DNA from: Aurelia coerulea
Lineage: Eukaryota; Cnidaria; Scyphozoa; Semaeostomeae; Ulmaridae
Assembly: GCA_039566865.1 (NCBI GenBank)
Contig: CM076959.1
Coordinates: 15,297,501 to 15,361,500 of the forward strand
Direction of reading: 5' to 3'
Length of the DNA: 64,000 nt
Position numbers and translations under genes: made by a program. Positions 26,101 through 36,381 of the stretch are shown here, in pieces. Under the pieces are notes generated by a model. It was given only the letters and a program-made list of their open reading frames with translations, did no database searches and was not told the DNA's origin. Within the stretch, counting starts at the first letter, position 1. Each line of letters opens with the position of its first letter.

Positions 26101-29100
26101 TCCTGGGAAGCCCTAAGCATGTTTATGGAAAATCTGCCGAAAAGAGACCTTGTATAGACAAGTTTAGGCTCAAAAACCCACCCATATGGGAGGCACATAC
26201 CCGTACTGCCCTTACGGTAACTTTGTTTTCCATTCTAATGAGCATGGCAAGCCGGTCTTCTGAAATCCTCCTCTCAAGAGAGTTATTTTTTCTTTTTATT
26301 TAAATTCCAATAAAACTTTACAATACAAAATTACTTGTTACGCTACTTACAAAACACTTAGCTACACTCTGAGATTTACTAGGGATCTCACCTACAATGG
26401 TAAACCTCGGACAACAAGGCAAGCTCTGCTGATATAAGCAGGCCCTTAGTTCAAATGACAAAAAGATGGCTGTATAAGATTTTACCTCAACTTGCAATTG
26501 CCAATATAGTTCTGGCTTGAATGACTGAATCTGGTCATGTCTTTCCACGCAAAAACCAAGGGTTGGTGTTTGGCAAGGGCCAAAAGAAATCAACGAGCTG
26601 TCCAGATCACCATACTTTCCCTATGAAAATAACGAGACTGGATACTATTAAGTCTTATTACCTGACTGACGTTTGAAAAACGAGGCAATACAAGAATCCC
26701 GCTAATCCTATTGGCAAATCGCACATTTCACGTGGTTTTCCCGTAGCCTTGTATAATACGATACAAGGACGTGTTTTTTGTCACCACAGCAACTGATTTA
26801 GGACTGTGAGATTTACAATAAACTCAAGAGACATAATAGTAACAAAATGCGTTTGACCAAATGATATAAAACAAAATTAGAAGCCATCATGTATCAACTC
26901 ATACTAACTGGTTTTGTAGTTGTACAGGAAAATATAAAGCCCTCGGCCATATTGCACAGACCTCGCAAGCTCAGTCTGTACTTTTAAGAGCTCGGGCGTT
27001 ATATTTTCCTGTACAACATAAAGCCGGTTAGTATGCGCATAGGAATGGCGTCCTCAGCAACATGGGCAGATTTTGTATCACATAAATTTATGCCTGAAAT
27101 TTCATTGATCAGAATCCCTCCTGTCATCTAAGGAACAAAAGTCTTTTACGCATGCCGAGGGTGAGGACAAGTCAGTTCGGGATAGAGAGTATTGTTTTCT
27201 TGGAGATATAAGCTATAAAATGGACTCTCAAATGAGATAAACAGTCCGAATATTTCCTTTTCTTCAGAAGATGTAAAAAAAGTGGAAGGGCGATGAATGC
27301 TATTGAAGATTATGCAATACTTTTGTATCATAGGTTGGATTATTGAATTAATCTTATTTCCAGATTTTGTAAGAATGGTATATGTTGCTTTTTGGGAAAC
27401 GCTGGTAAAAATCGTTGACAAAGACAGACACAGATCGTAGACAAAAGAAATTCTCTCAAGCCGTAAGTTAACACACATAAAAAACGAAGCAAAAGATGCC
27501 CTGAAGGCTAATTGTTACGCAGTGATTCAATTCAACTCAATTAAACTTTTTTCATAGAATATAGGACTAAAAGTTACTACAGGTATATATAAAAAGGTCT
27601 GTATCCTATACGACCAAAGTAAAGCATGGCTTATCTGGCTTTGGCCGTTAAATTAAAATGCAAAAAAGAAAAGAAAGATATGATTAATATCGAAAATTAC
27701 AGCATTGTCACAATTGATATTTAATGAAGAAATTTTAATTGTTCATAAAATGATCATTCTGATTAGAGGCTTATGATTGTTAATAATTCGCAATTTTGAG
27801 CGCTTTAAGGCTTGTCGTATACTGTTTTATTTTGGTTATATTTTTCATTGATTTTCGCAGATTGTTCCATAATCGGGCACCGTAGTTTCTAAAAGTTTGT
27901 GAACGTGAATAGGCATGTGAAGAAAATTCATGATTCATGAGCATGTATCAAAACAAATACTAGTTAGTGAAAAATATAGATTTCCATAACCACCCGGAAC
28001 TAACCTGAAAATATCTAGTTTGGAATCTGGTGAAAGCGCAACCAACTCTTAAATCCATTTCTTGTCTAGCATCCACTGATAATGCTTCGTTTTTATTTGG
28101 CTCAACCAAATTCTGCATTGCATGTCGAATATCTGTGTCAGTTATTGCAGAGAATTTTGCCCTGAAGATCGTCTATGATTAAAGATATTACATGTACAGT
28201 ATGTCTCTACACAGATACTGTGAAGGAGCAAATATTCCAGAGACGTAAATAAATTTCTCAAAAAAGATAAAAATCATTAAGTGCCAAGTTTTGGATCGAT
28301 CGTGGCAACAACGAGCATCCGTCTAAAGTTTACCGAGCATTCTGCTATTTCAGCAGAAGGTTCAGAAGGCATTCCAAGCCCACCAAAAATTAAAATTACC
28401 ATATTGAGAATTTGGGAGCCAATCAAACACTAACTCAGAGTGTACAAAGTCTACCGTTTTCAGAATTCGTATCAAACAAAACACACCCCTAGACTGATCA
28501 AATCTGACAAGCAGTTGCTGATGTATGGCGCAAGCGAGTGAAAGTTACTGGTTGCTTCAAAGCCAGATGATTTAATACTCTCCATTAATGCTAATATCAT
28601 AGAAACTGAACATAAAGCTACTGTAACTTGCCCAGTTGTCTTTTTTTCACAAGCGAAATATGATAAATGCTCGATAAATGTCAACTTTGTGCTACAGAGA
28701 AGTCAGGGCAATAATCATAGTCTGTTTCAAATGAGATTTCACATGCAAATGCCAGTGAATAACAACAACAGAAGTGTTTTGCAAAGGAATTTTGCGGTAT
28801 CGCAAATCTCAGGTGAAATCTAATTTGAGACGGACTTTTGAGTGGATCAGTCCAATTTAAGCCAAGGAAATAACAATTCCTACCTTCTCTCCAGGTTGTC
28901 CTTTTCTCATCACATGAACAGTGCAATCAATAACCTATACAAAATATGAAGGCAGGTAAATAATGCTCATCATATAACTCGTGGGGGGGGGGGGGGGTTT
29001 CTTCATTGTGAACAGGATTCGACCTGAATCTGGACTTTGAGAAAAGGACCCATTCGTGGGGGGGGGGGGGGAGGGGGTTCTTCATTGTGAACAGGATTCG

Positions 29101-32100
29101 ACCTGAATCTGGACTTTGAGAAAAGGACCCATTCGTATGACAGAATATTTGAAAATTCAGTGAAATATGAAAATGTATGAAATACATATATTTCAAACTC
29201 TAGCTAGCCAAAAAGAAAGTTAAAGATTGGCTTTGTAATGAACTGTTGGTGATTTTTCAAATAGGGGGGGGGCTTTTTGGGACACCTGGTACATACCTCA
29301 AAACAGATGTTTTCTCCTTCTCGGTCACAATCAAGCCACAACACAAGGTAGTCAGCATTTCGTGCCTTGAATGAAATTTTGAAAATTGTTATTAACGGAA
29401 ATGTCAGGGGCTGGTAAACAAGGGCAGATAACGTTACGATAGAATTCGCTACTTTTTATTGACACCAAGATACAAAGCAATTTGTGATTGCAGACAAAGG
29501 GAATTCAATGCCCGGTTGGTCAAGTCATAAACAAAAACATAGCAAGTCAAAAAAGTTGCCCTGAAAACCAGGTAGCTAGCTTGCTCGTTGTGCATCCCAG
29601 AAATGGTTTTCAACAGCAAACATGAGAGCAAAAATCAAAAGAAGAAGGATACATCAAAACGTTTGCCTCGTCCATTTTATTTATTTTGTGCAGGATTTGC
29701 GTTTGTCTGAAGGTACACATGAAAATGATGGGGGATTCAAAATAGCGAAAAAGTAGGAGTGGCCACAACCAAAAATAAATTATTGTTCTTACTGTACGAT
29801 CCTGGGTGATTGCTTTGGCAGACTATCTGCTGAATTGTGCTGCTGTAATAAAATCTTTTTTTCACATTGTTTTCACGTTGTTTTCACGTTGTTTTCACGT
29901 TGTTTTCACGTTGTTTTCACGTTGTTTTCACGTTGTTTTCACGTTGTTTTCACGTTGTTTTCACGTAGTACTTGTTCAAATTTGCGCCAAAGGCTTTGAT
30001 CTTTGGCGGTTGTCTATTGAGTTTAGCCAACAAGTGGCTTAGGTGCTATTGGTGTGTGATTTTCGGTTTTTGTTTAGTTCTTCTGCTATAAAAGTAGCCT
30101 GTTTTATTGGTAATTTGTTCTTCGCACGAACCAAACTGATGAGAGTGCGACGAAACTAGTTTTTGGTGATTTCACGTCGATCTTTTCAGCAGTTACTGGT
30201 GAGTTACTAACTTATTTATTTCCTTTCAGGTTTTAAGAATAATTCGGTTTTGTCTTACAGGATTTAAGAGTTTTTCTCTTGTTACAGGTTTATTTTGGTT
30301 TTTGTTTCTTGTACAGGAGTTAAGTCTTCTTTCTACTGATTTCGATGTTTTTGTTGCGTTTATGGGTTTACTACGATGAGTCCGTTATTTAAGGCTATTT
30401 TTAAATTTTGTACCTTGAATCATTTGTTTATATAAATCTAGGTTTGGTAAACATACTTTGCCTTAATTTTTTCATTTTGTACAACTTTTAATCTCAAAAT
30501 AGGCATTTTTGGTGTTCATTTCCGGAATATACAGTAAGTGCATGGGAAAAATAATAGGAAGATAAAAATTGGGTGACCAGGAGAAGCAATGAGCGACTTC
30601 CTTGTAAGATGACATGTTGTTCTATCAATTAAGACAAAAAGAGCTAAAAGCTGATAACCCTGGGCAGAGATATTAGTAAATAACTTTGTTATTGCATTGA
30701 GCATTCTGCAAAAATCTACCAAAATTACATGAAAAGTAAACAACATCAATTTCATCCAACTTTGGAAGCGAATATCTCTGGACTCAGAAGTCACAAAAGT
30801 CTACTTTTTGCTTTGTTTGATTCTTAAGATATTCTCTTTACGATCATATATGATTATGACCGTTTGGAATAAATTTGATTTTTGCAATATTTGTATTTTC
30901 TTCCTTTTGCTGAATCACAGTGAATGGGACTTACTACACATGCACTGAGAAGATTGCAACTGGTATATTCATACAGTACCTCTGATTCAAGAAATTTAGG
31001 GATTTGCAAATTTTCTGTAGCTTCCTTCTTCCTTGTTGGAGCATCGAACAGTTCTCCCTGCAACAAAATATCCATTTGCTAAGTTCATAAAGATGAAAGG
31101 CATCTCTATTTGGTTTGCTGCTATACAGCAAATTGGCCGAGAAAACGTAGCCTCAAAGCTGAAAAAGTTTCCTGGAACACTTCCTGAATGGAAAATTTTG
31201 ATGAAACTGACATGGCACTAAGTCCTAAAAATGTATGTGGATTTGGTTGACTGCAACGATGTGAATTTAGCTTCATTCAATGTATAATCACTCTAAAAAT
31301 GTTCCTCGATAGTTAACATGAACATCGGTACATCATTTGTTGGTATTGCTGCTTTGAGAGCAAACATGTAATCTTGAAGCCTCAAATTTGCCTCTTCCTG
31401 CAAACCAGAGCTTTAGCCTTTTGGCCTAAGAAAATTCTTGTGCCGCCTACAAATCAATGATAGCTTTTGATAACATTTTAACAATTGATCTTAGTACTGT
31501 ACAGTATATCCAAACAGAATTCCGTAGAAAGTTGTTCTGCAGAACCTACTGTATTGTTTATACAGTAGTTCTAAAGAAAATTTAAAAAATGCTGTCTCTA
31601 AATTATGGCAAATTGGCGAGTAATTAAAAAATTACGTCCCAAGTTTTGCAAAGATTTAATACCTAGCCTCACAAAGAAACACAACTGCAATACTGTATAA
31701 CTTACTGGTTCAACAGCATCCCAATTATTGTACATTGATTTGAAATCAAGTGACATCACATGACCACATACCGAGGTCATTTTGAACTTAACTGCTTGTC
31801 CAATGAAAGTACCATGGTATTCATGAATTTGGCATGCAGGAGAAATGCCTGTAAAAGGTAAAACAATTACAGGTAGGACATTGGTCTAGCCTGAGATCAT
31901 TCATACTCTAGGTCAAGCATTTTAAGCAGTGGGAACTTCACTTGATAAATTCTACCGGATGATGGAAAAACACAAGCCCCAGCCTGGCGTGGTGGCTGAA
32001 AGGACATTGGTTCCTGGATATCAAGATGATAATATTGGTAAATATCATTTATCAAACAAATAAATAAATAAATAAATAAACAAATAAATTCAATCCAGAG

Positions 32101-35100
32101 AAGATTGTTCAGACTCCTACTGTACTTCCTAAAATGGCCAAAAAGTTGTCAAATGAAAGACGGGTCCATCTTGTTATTCCGACATCTCTATATTCTGACA
32201 TCCCTTTATTCCCGACATCTCCATATTCCAACATCCAGTTAGTCCGAAAGTTCTATGTTCCAACATCTCATTTTTCCGACATCTCCACATTCCGACATCC
32301 CGTTACTCCGACATTGCTATGCTTCAACATCCCATTTTTCCGACATCCCCATATTCCGACATCCGGTTAATCCGACAGTTCTATGTTTCAACATCTCCTA
32401 ATTCCGACATCTCCATATTCTGACATCTCGTTTTTCTTGAGGGCTGTATCACAGGCATTTTTTACGGATTTCTGGTTCAAAACATAAGTTTGAAGTAAAA
32501 TTAAAAAATATAGTCTTTCCCAAATTAGATGTCACCTGCAAATGCCCGCGAATAACAAAATAGAAGTGTTTTGCAAATGAATTTTGCATTATCGCAAATC
32601 TCAAGTGACAGTTAAGTTGAGACTGACTTTATGAGTTGGAATATTGGAATATAAGGCGTTGAAATAATGGGAGGTCGGAATATTGAGATTGAAAGACTCA
32701 AAGATGCTGTAATAAAATATGAGGAATTGAGCAACATCGTTACCAAAAGTAAAATCAGATGATTAGGCTACCTGAAGATACCCCATGCAAAATAGCTTTG
32801 GCAGAGTTCAACAGAATAACCAAAAGACCAAGAAGAGGACAAAAACTAACATAATAATAATAATAATAATAATAATAATGTGTAGTGTATAATAGTAGGC
32901 TAGTAGCCTGTAACACATCTAAACACCAGACTGGAAACTTTGCTGCATGCACTAGAGAAAACTTATGCATGCGATTGGTGAAAAAACCAAAAGGATTGTA
33001 AAATTTTCAGGTATGTTTTACACAAATGGCAGATTATGCGCATTCAGCAAAGTATCCACTCTGGTCTACACAAAACACAACGGATTAAACTGTACTGCGT
33101 GAGACAATTTTAGGTGGTATTGGAAATTCGATAGAGTATTTACTATCCTCATATAATTTGTCAATCCTGTTTTTGAAAATGTTTAACGACTTTGATGTAA
33201 TGATGTCATCAGAGAGACCATTCCAGTAGTCTGTTACCCTCAAGCTGAAAAACTGCTTCCTAATGGTAGTATTGAATCTCTGCTTCTTCAATTTTTGGCT
33301 GTTCCCCCTAGTACGTGACTCTTTTTCTAATGGTAACAGAGTATCACTGTTCACTGCATACATGTGATTCTTGAACTTGAAGGCTTCAATGAGGTCACCT
33401 CTTAATCTCCTGTATACTAAACTTGGAAGCTTAAGTGCCTCAAGTCTGTCTGCATATTCCATATCCTTCATGCCTGGCACTAACTTTGTTGCTCTCCTCT
33501 GAACTCCCTCTAACAACTGCACATCTTTCTTATAAACTGGTGACCAAACACTGTTACAGTACTCCAGATGTGGCCTAACCACACTCTTGTACAACTGGAT
33601 CAGCATATCCCCATCAAGATGCTCAAATGATCTGCGAATCATTCCAAGTTTACTATTAGCTTTGCTTACTGCTGCCTCTATTTGTTTGTTAAACTTTAAC
33701 TGATTATCAATAAGTACCCCAAGATCCTTTTCACAACACGATTCTTCAACTTGTACTTGTTGATCAGTCTCATTCATAAGATACTGGTGGCAAGGATTTT
33801 GTCTTCCAAAATGCATGACTTTGCATTTGCTGGCATTGAATCTTAACTGCCAAGTTCTGGACCATTCTTCTAAATTTGATAAATCTATTATTTGTAGTTT
33901 CTCATTATCACCCTTTGCTTCAATCTTTGAAAAAATCTTTGTATCATCTGCATACATTGCCACCATAACACAATCTGGAATGTCATTGACATAACAAACA
34001 AACAGGACTGGTCCAAGAACACTACCTTGTGGAACCCCACTTAGTACAGGAGCCCATGAAGAGAAAGACCCATTTACAACAACTCTTTGCCTCCTGTTGG
34101 TCAAGAAATCAGCAATCCAGTTAAGGATATCACCCTTTATACCATATGACTCTAATTTACTAAGTAGCCTTGCATGTGGCACACTGTCAAATGCCTTGGC
34201 AAAGTCCAAATAGATAACATCTAATGCATAGCCATCATCTAGAATACTTGTCCAGTAGTCTAAGACCTCTAACAACTGTGTTGCACATGACCTTTTCTTA
34301 ATAAATCCATGCTGACAACCATGAAGTATTTCTTTCATATGATCTAACACAGCTTCTCTCACAAATGATTCAAGGATTTTGCATACAACTGATGTTAGTG
34401 ACACTGGCCTGTAATTACCAGTTTCAGACTTTTTACCTTTTTTGTGTATAGGAGTTATCTGTGCATCTTTCCACTCAACTGGGAGTTTATTTTCATGCAA
34501 TGATTTATTAAATAATAGTGTAAGAGGTGTAGCCAATTCTTCACTCAACTCTTTCAGCACACGTGGGTGCATCCTATCTGGACCAGGTGATTTCGATGGT
34601 TTTAATTTCTGTAGTTTGGTTTTGACTGCTTCTTCTTTAACAACAATTGAATCAATTATAGTGGCCGTTGCATGGGAATTAATTGATGCTACATTTTCTG
34701 TGTTTTCTCGTGTAAAGACGCTTGAGAAAAAATTGTTCAGTTCTTCAGCTTTTTCTTTATCAGACTGTGCAATTTTACCATCAGTCTTATGTAAATTTCC
34801 AATTCCTGGCTTTGTCTTCATTTTTGAGTTCAGGTATCTGTAAAAAGATTTTGGATTTGCTTTAGATTCTTTTGCAATTGCCTTCTCAAAGCAAATTTTT
34901 GCCTTTCTTACTTCCCATTTAGCTTGATTCCTAGCTTTGGCATACTCATTGTAGTCTTTTCCTTCCTTTGTTTGTAGATACCTTGTGTAAGCAAATTTCT
35001 TCTTCTTTAGCTTATTAATAACTGACTCATTTAGCCATAAAGGCTTATGCTTGACATTTGTAACACTCTGAGTCTTTCTTGGAATATACTTCTTCATGAC

Positions 35101-36381
35101 ATCATCAAGCCTTGATCTGATAAAAACCCAAGCATCTTCTGTTGACTTATCTTCAAGTTCAGCTTCCCAGTCCACACCTTGCAACTCCCTCCTCATGGAA
35201 TCATAGTCCCCTTTATCAAATTTTAACTTTTCTGCTGATGAGTATTGTCCTGGCTGGTAACATTTGAACAAAAACTGAAGACAGCTGTGGTGACTTTTTC
35301 CTACTGGAGGAAGGTAAGTAATATGATCAATCATATTTTCTTCATTTGTCATAATCAAGTCCAATGTGTTTGCTCTTTGTTGAGCCCTATGATGTGTGGG
35401 CTCTGTAACATGCTGGGTCAAAAAACAATCTCTTACACACTCCATAAAAACTGATGCAGGATAAAACAGTTGCATAAAGATGAAGAAAGAATAAACATTG
35501 ACACAGCTAAAATACTGCAGTAGAAATAGCACAAGACAAAGAAGAATAGTGGAGAAGAATAGTGGAGAGGTGTATGCAGACCTGCGAAATAGGAAACATG
35601 ATGATGATTTACAAAACAAAGCTAACATTACACTGCCTAGCAGAACAGTAGCATACAAAATTTCACTGTTTGTAGTATGTTCTGTCAGTGAGGCAGAAAA
35701 GTTTGTTGCAATTTTCTAGCAGGCCAGCAGGAAGCGGCATATCACAGTTAATTCAAAGAATGTTTCAAAAAATATTTTATTCAAACAAAATATTTTCCCT
35801 TTTTCACTACATTGTGTGTTTTTTTCTTATGCCTAGAAAAGGCCTTTCCATCTTATTATTTGTGAAATAAATACATTTTCGAGAGACACAAATAACAAAT
35901 CGGAAAGGCGTGAGAAAAAACACACAATATAATATAGGGACAAAAGGTAAAATATTTTTTGAATGAAATATTTTTTGAATTAACTGTAATATATGGACTT
36001 CATTTCTTGTGGTTGGTAGGCATGTTTTGGAGGTTTCTCTTTTTTTGAAAGGGCTTTCTTGGAAGAAAAAAATCCCTCATAACTTCAGAAAGGCGTAGAA
36101 GCTAGACCATATCATATATCATCAGCCCGGTAAACAGGCGAATAGTAATTGAATAACAGTCTAGCCTAATTTGAATTCTTTATCATGTACAGTTTGTCCA
36201 CTTTTGAAAAATAGTTCTCTTTATCTTATCATCTTCAGTTTCAGTAGTGTGGTGTAACTATCATCATCAAGCAAGTACAATCAATCATACCTTTTCTTGA
36301 TGACATTCGGCCATTTGAAAGGATCTTGGCAATAGACTGTGCAAGGGAAGGCTTCTCTGCAACCATCAAAACTGTCTTCAT
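10858..36381 (-). CDS. TOP3B: DNA topoisomerase III-beta, 22 coding exons
   Basis: Coding exons in 5' to 3' order: 36291-36381, 31706-31848, 30980-31057, 29297-29365, 28884-28934, 28005-28172, 26486-26620, 25780-25892, 25001-25142, 24405-24463, 23635-23718, 22263-22383, 20655-20837, 20323-20412, 19563-19682, 18668-18742, 17461-17603, 16684-16801, 15124-15183, 13717-13916, 12620-12722, 10858-11187. They total 2676 nt, 891 codons plus TAA; every junction is GT/AG and every phase closes. It is a type IA topoisomerase that passes one strand through a transient 5'-phosphotyrosyl break; the beta class acts on DNA and RNA with TDRD3. Visible features: Toprim E9 (VAEKPS) and D116-x-D118-x-E120 (LDCDREGE); catalytic Y335 in SYPRTET; a run of CxxC zinc ribbons from residue 623; an RGG box at about 826-863; and the end EKMSLADFF. 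The human protein is 862 aa by recall, so this one is full length. Introns are loaded with transposons. Confidence 0.97.
11560..11820. other. Possible retroelement 3' end, TOP3B intron 21
   Basis: An AT-rich stretch ends in GAATATATAAAAAAAAAA, like a retroposed 3' end on the plus strand. No coding remnant seen; weak call. Confidence 0.3.
11860..12610. mobile_element. Fold-back element, family C copy 1, with nested MITE
   Basis: Arms about 11860-11990 and 12500-12610 are complementary (for example AAAGTGCTTGAAAGGTACT against AGTTCCATTCAAGCACTTT). The interior holds the separate MITE 12212-12475. The right edge reaches within about 10-15 bases of the TOP3B exon 21 donor at 12619. Confidence 0.7.
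12212..12475. mobile_element. TA-flanked MITE nested in the fold-back
   Basis: Termini CCGTAAAAGCTCTATTAAG (left) and a near-reciprocal ending ATAGCTTTTACGG (right) are flanked by TA, pointing to Tc1/mariner mobilisation. A poly-G run lies inside the right end. A degraded second copy in the opposite sense lies around 47560-47850. Confidence 0.75.
12907..13445. mobile_element. Fold-back element, family C copy 2
   Basis: Left arm 12907-13060 and right arm 13305-13445 are complementary (CATAGGTTCCAAATC with GATTTGGAACCTATG; TTCTACCGTTGGACTTTTC with its reciprocal). A partial third copy (ATAATTCTACCGTTGGATTT) lies at 15560-15600. With copy 1 this element brackets TOP3B exon 21. Confidence 0.75.
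13717..13916 (-). CDS. TOP3B: TOP3B exon 20 (zinc ribbons)
   Basis: Encodes [20 protein letters not shown] and following CxxC pairs up to WRMACNK. The acceptor region is tandemly duplicated (31-bp period, 13909-13970), so a second acceptor-like tttag lies 31 bases upstream in the transcript. Confidence 0.94.
14636..14884. mobile_element. Diverged fold-back, family B-like
   Basis: Arms 14636-14725 and 14808-14884 are complementary; their layout (AAGAAGGGTAA..., GGCGGATTTTGTTTTATTTG) resembles the family at 6450-7067 but the sequence has diverged. Lies in TOP3B intron 19. Confidence 0.65.
16110..16275. mobile_element. Old hAT-type MITE
   Basis: Termini CAGTTGTGGACACTT and AAAGTGTCCACCACTG with G- and C-rich interior blocks. 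Same family as the intact copy 56629-56787, but the 8-bp flanks no longer match exactly. Confidence 0.6.
17131..17446. mobile_element. MITE next to TOP3B exon 17
   Basis: Termini CACCCCCGTCTAAGTGCCCC and GGGGCACTTAGACGGAGGTG. The interior is rich in CACCGGGG-like blocks. The inner edge lies 14 bases from the last base of TOP3B exon 17. Confidence 0.8.
17639..17834. mobile_element. Hairpin MITE, TOP3B intron 16
   Basis: Arms 17639-17715 and 17757-17834 are complementary (for example GCGGACACCTTT with AAAGGTGTCCGC; TTCGATACTACTACC with its reciprocal). Loop of about 40 bp. Confidence 0.8.
20840..21060. repeat. Two-copy tandem duplication, about 110-bp unit
   Basis: Shared blocks: CTACAAGAG, TTTCAGGTTGCGAGCCT / TTTCAGGTAGCGAACCT and CTTTAGATTCAGAAGCACTT / CTTTAGGTTCAGATGCACTT. 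In TOP3B intron 12, beginning right beside the exon 13 acceptor. Confidence 0.75.
21603..21759. mobile_element. Hairpin MITE with 58-bp arms
   Basis: Arms 21603-21660 and 21702-21759 (AATAGACGATTGCGCTAAAG and its reciprocal) with few mismatches, around a 40-bp loop. Confidence 0.8.
22542..23147. mobile_element. MITE with about 110-bp terminal inverted repeats
   Basis: Left TAGCCTGCGTGCAGACTTTA and right reciprocal; the homology continues through TTGTAAAGTCTGCGAATTAG. Lies in TOP3B intron 11, left of exon 11 and right of exon 12. Confidence 0.75.
24263..24376. mobile_element. Palindromic MITE, family A, copy 2
   Basis: Ends TCTCAAAACAGATGTCA and TGACATCTAATTTGAGA are near reciprocals; the interior contains TTGCGTTATCGCAAATC. 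Lies about 30 bases from the TOP3B exon 10 donor. Confidence 0.65.
24405..24463 (-). CDS. TOP3B: TOP3B exon 10 (catalytic tyrosine)
   Basis: Encodes [19 protein letters not shown], with the active-site tyrosine at residue 335. It ends two bases into a valine codon before gtaagt. Confidence 0.95.
24611..24935. repeat. Degenerate tandem repeat, about 75-bp unit
   Basis: Four to five units share ATAGTCATGAAATATCAGGC, ATAAGCTATAATCACC and TATAAGGGGC. In TOP3B intron 9. Confidence 0.75.
25310..25600. repeat. Tandem repeat, about 100-bp unit, three copies
   Basis: Units share GGAATAAAAAGTATGCG, GAAATGTTAATCTATCAGTC and GGCTAACTTAGATGTGAAA. In TOP3B intron 8. Confidence 0.8.
26905..27034. mobile_element. 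Hairpin MITE, TOP3B intron 6
   Basis: Arms around ACTAACTGGTTTTGTAGTTG and GTTGTACAGGAAAATATAA with reciprocals ending near 27034. Arms of about 45 bp. Confidence 0.7.
28721..28830. mobile_element. Palindromic MITE, family A, copy 3
   Basis: Shares ACAGAAGTGTTTTGCAAAGG and ATCGCAAATCTC with copy 4; ends at TCTAATTTGAGACGGAC. Confidence 0.65.
28981..29137. repeat. Two-copy tandem repeat with poly-G tracts
   Basis: A unit of about 77 bp (poly-G, then TTCTTCATTGTGAACAGG ... GAGAAAAGGACCCATTCGT) occurs twice in TOP3B intron 4. The G runs (14-16) could form quadruplexes on the plus strand. Confidence 0.8.
29240..29289. mobile_element. MITE terminus abutting TOP3B exon 4
   Basis: Reads CTTTTTGGGACACCTGG then TA, the right terminus of the 9612-10143 family. 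The other terminus of this copy was not found; it may be truncated. Confidence 0.65.
29297..29365 (-). CDS. TOP3B: TOP3B exon 4 (Toprim DxDxE)
   Basis: Encodes [18 protein letters not shown], the metal-binding acidic triad. The donor gtatgta is followed at once by the terminus of a CCTGG-type MITE, so a transposon end lies seven bases into the intron. Confidence 0.95.
29405..29720. mobile_element. Solo arm of fold-back family B
   Basis: Matches the left arm of 6450-6730 (ACAAGGGCAGATAACGTTAC, TTTTTATTGACACC, TTTGTGATTGCAGACAAAGG) without a partner arm. Confidence 0.75.
29866..29966. repeat. 11-bp minisatellite
   Basis: About nine to ten near-perfect units of GTTTTCACGTT. They lie about 120 bp left of a TATA-like TATAAAAG (30092-30099) and about 165 bp left of the hammerhead-like motif. 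Confidence 0.9.
30130..30167 (+). ncRNA. Hammerhead ribozyme-like motif
   Basis: Core CTGATGA (30036+100, i.e. 30136-30142) and GAAA (30152-30155). Stem I is a perfect 6 bp (ACCAAA 30130-30135 with TTTGGT 30162-30167). Stem III is 2 bp (AC/GT) with a TA loop, and the predicted cut falls after GTT (30161). Stem II is weak, only the closing G-C pair, but its loop GTGCGA (30145-30150) is perfectly complementary to TCGCAC at 30122-30127. Penelope-type elements are known to carry such short-stem-III hammerheads. Antisense to TOP3B, in intron 3. Confidence 0.5.
32056..32090. repeat. AAAT microsatellite
   Basis: About eight AAATA/AAAC-type units in TOP3B intron 1. Confidence 0.8.
32170..32430. repeat. 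Degenerate TTCCGACATC satellite-like array
   Basis: About 18-20 units of the form (A/T)TTCCGACATC(T/C)C are arranged in a higher-order pattern of roughly 60-70 bp (CCATATTCCGACATC, CGTTANTCCGACA, CTATGTTCCAACATC). A short reverse-complement echo (GGTCGGAATATTGAG) lies at 32670-32690. Confidence 0.8.
32515..32625. mobile_element. Palindromic MITE, family A, copy 4
   Basis: Reads CAAATTAGATGTCACCTGCA ... ATCGCAAATCTCAAGTGACA ... TTGAGACTGAC. The best-preserved left end of the family. Confidence 0.7.
32853..32880. repeat. AAT microsatellite
   Basis: Nine AAT units. Confidence 0.9.
33070..35465 (-). mobile_element. CR1-type LINE, 5'-truncated, long open ORF
   Basis: One frame stays open from the truncated endonuclease to its stop at 33085. 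It shows an endonuclease remnant ([10 protein letters not shown]; the usual SDH triad reads SHH), then a conserved [74 protein letters not shown] and the catalytic YADD (33943-33954). RT thumb and C-terminal blocks end in YWNGLSDDI...[10 protein letters not shown]. There are no internal stops over about 790 residues, so the insertion looks young. It lies in TOP3B intron 1 in the same orientation as the gene. The frame upstream of about 35465 is host sequence without motifs. Confidence 0.95.
36291..36381 (-). CDS. TOP3B: TOP3B exon 1 (start codon)
   Basis: Starts [20 protein letters not shown], the standard N-terminus of the beta class, with the invariant Toprim glutamate at position 9. It ends one base into a glycine codon before gtatga. 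No in-frame upstream ATG is needed; intron 1 (about 4.4 kb) contains the CR1 LINE. Confidence 0.96.
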
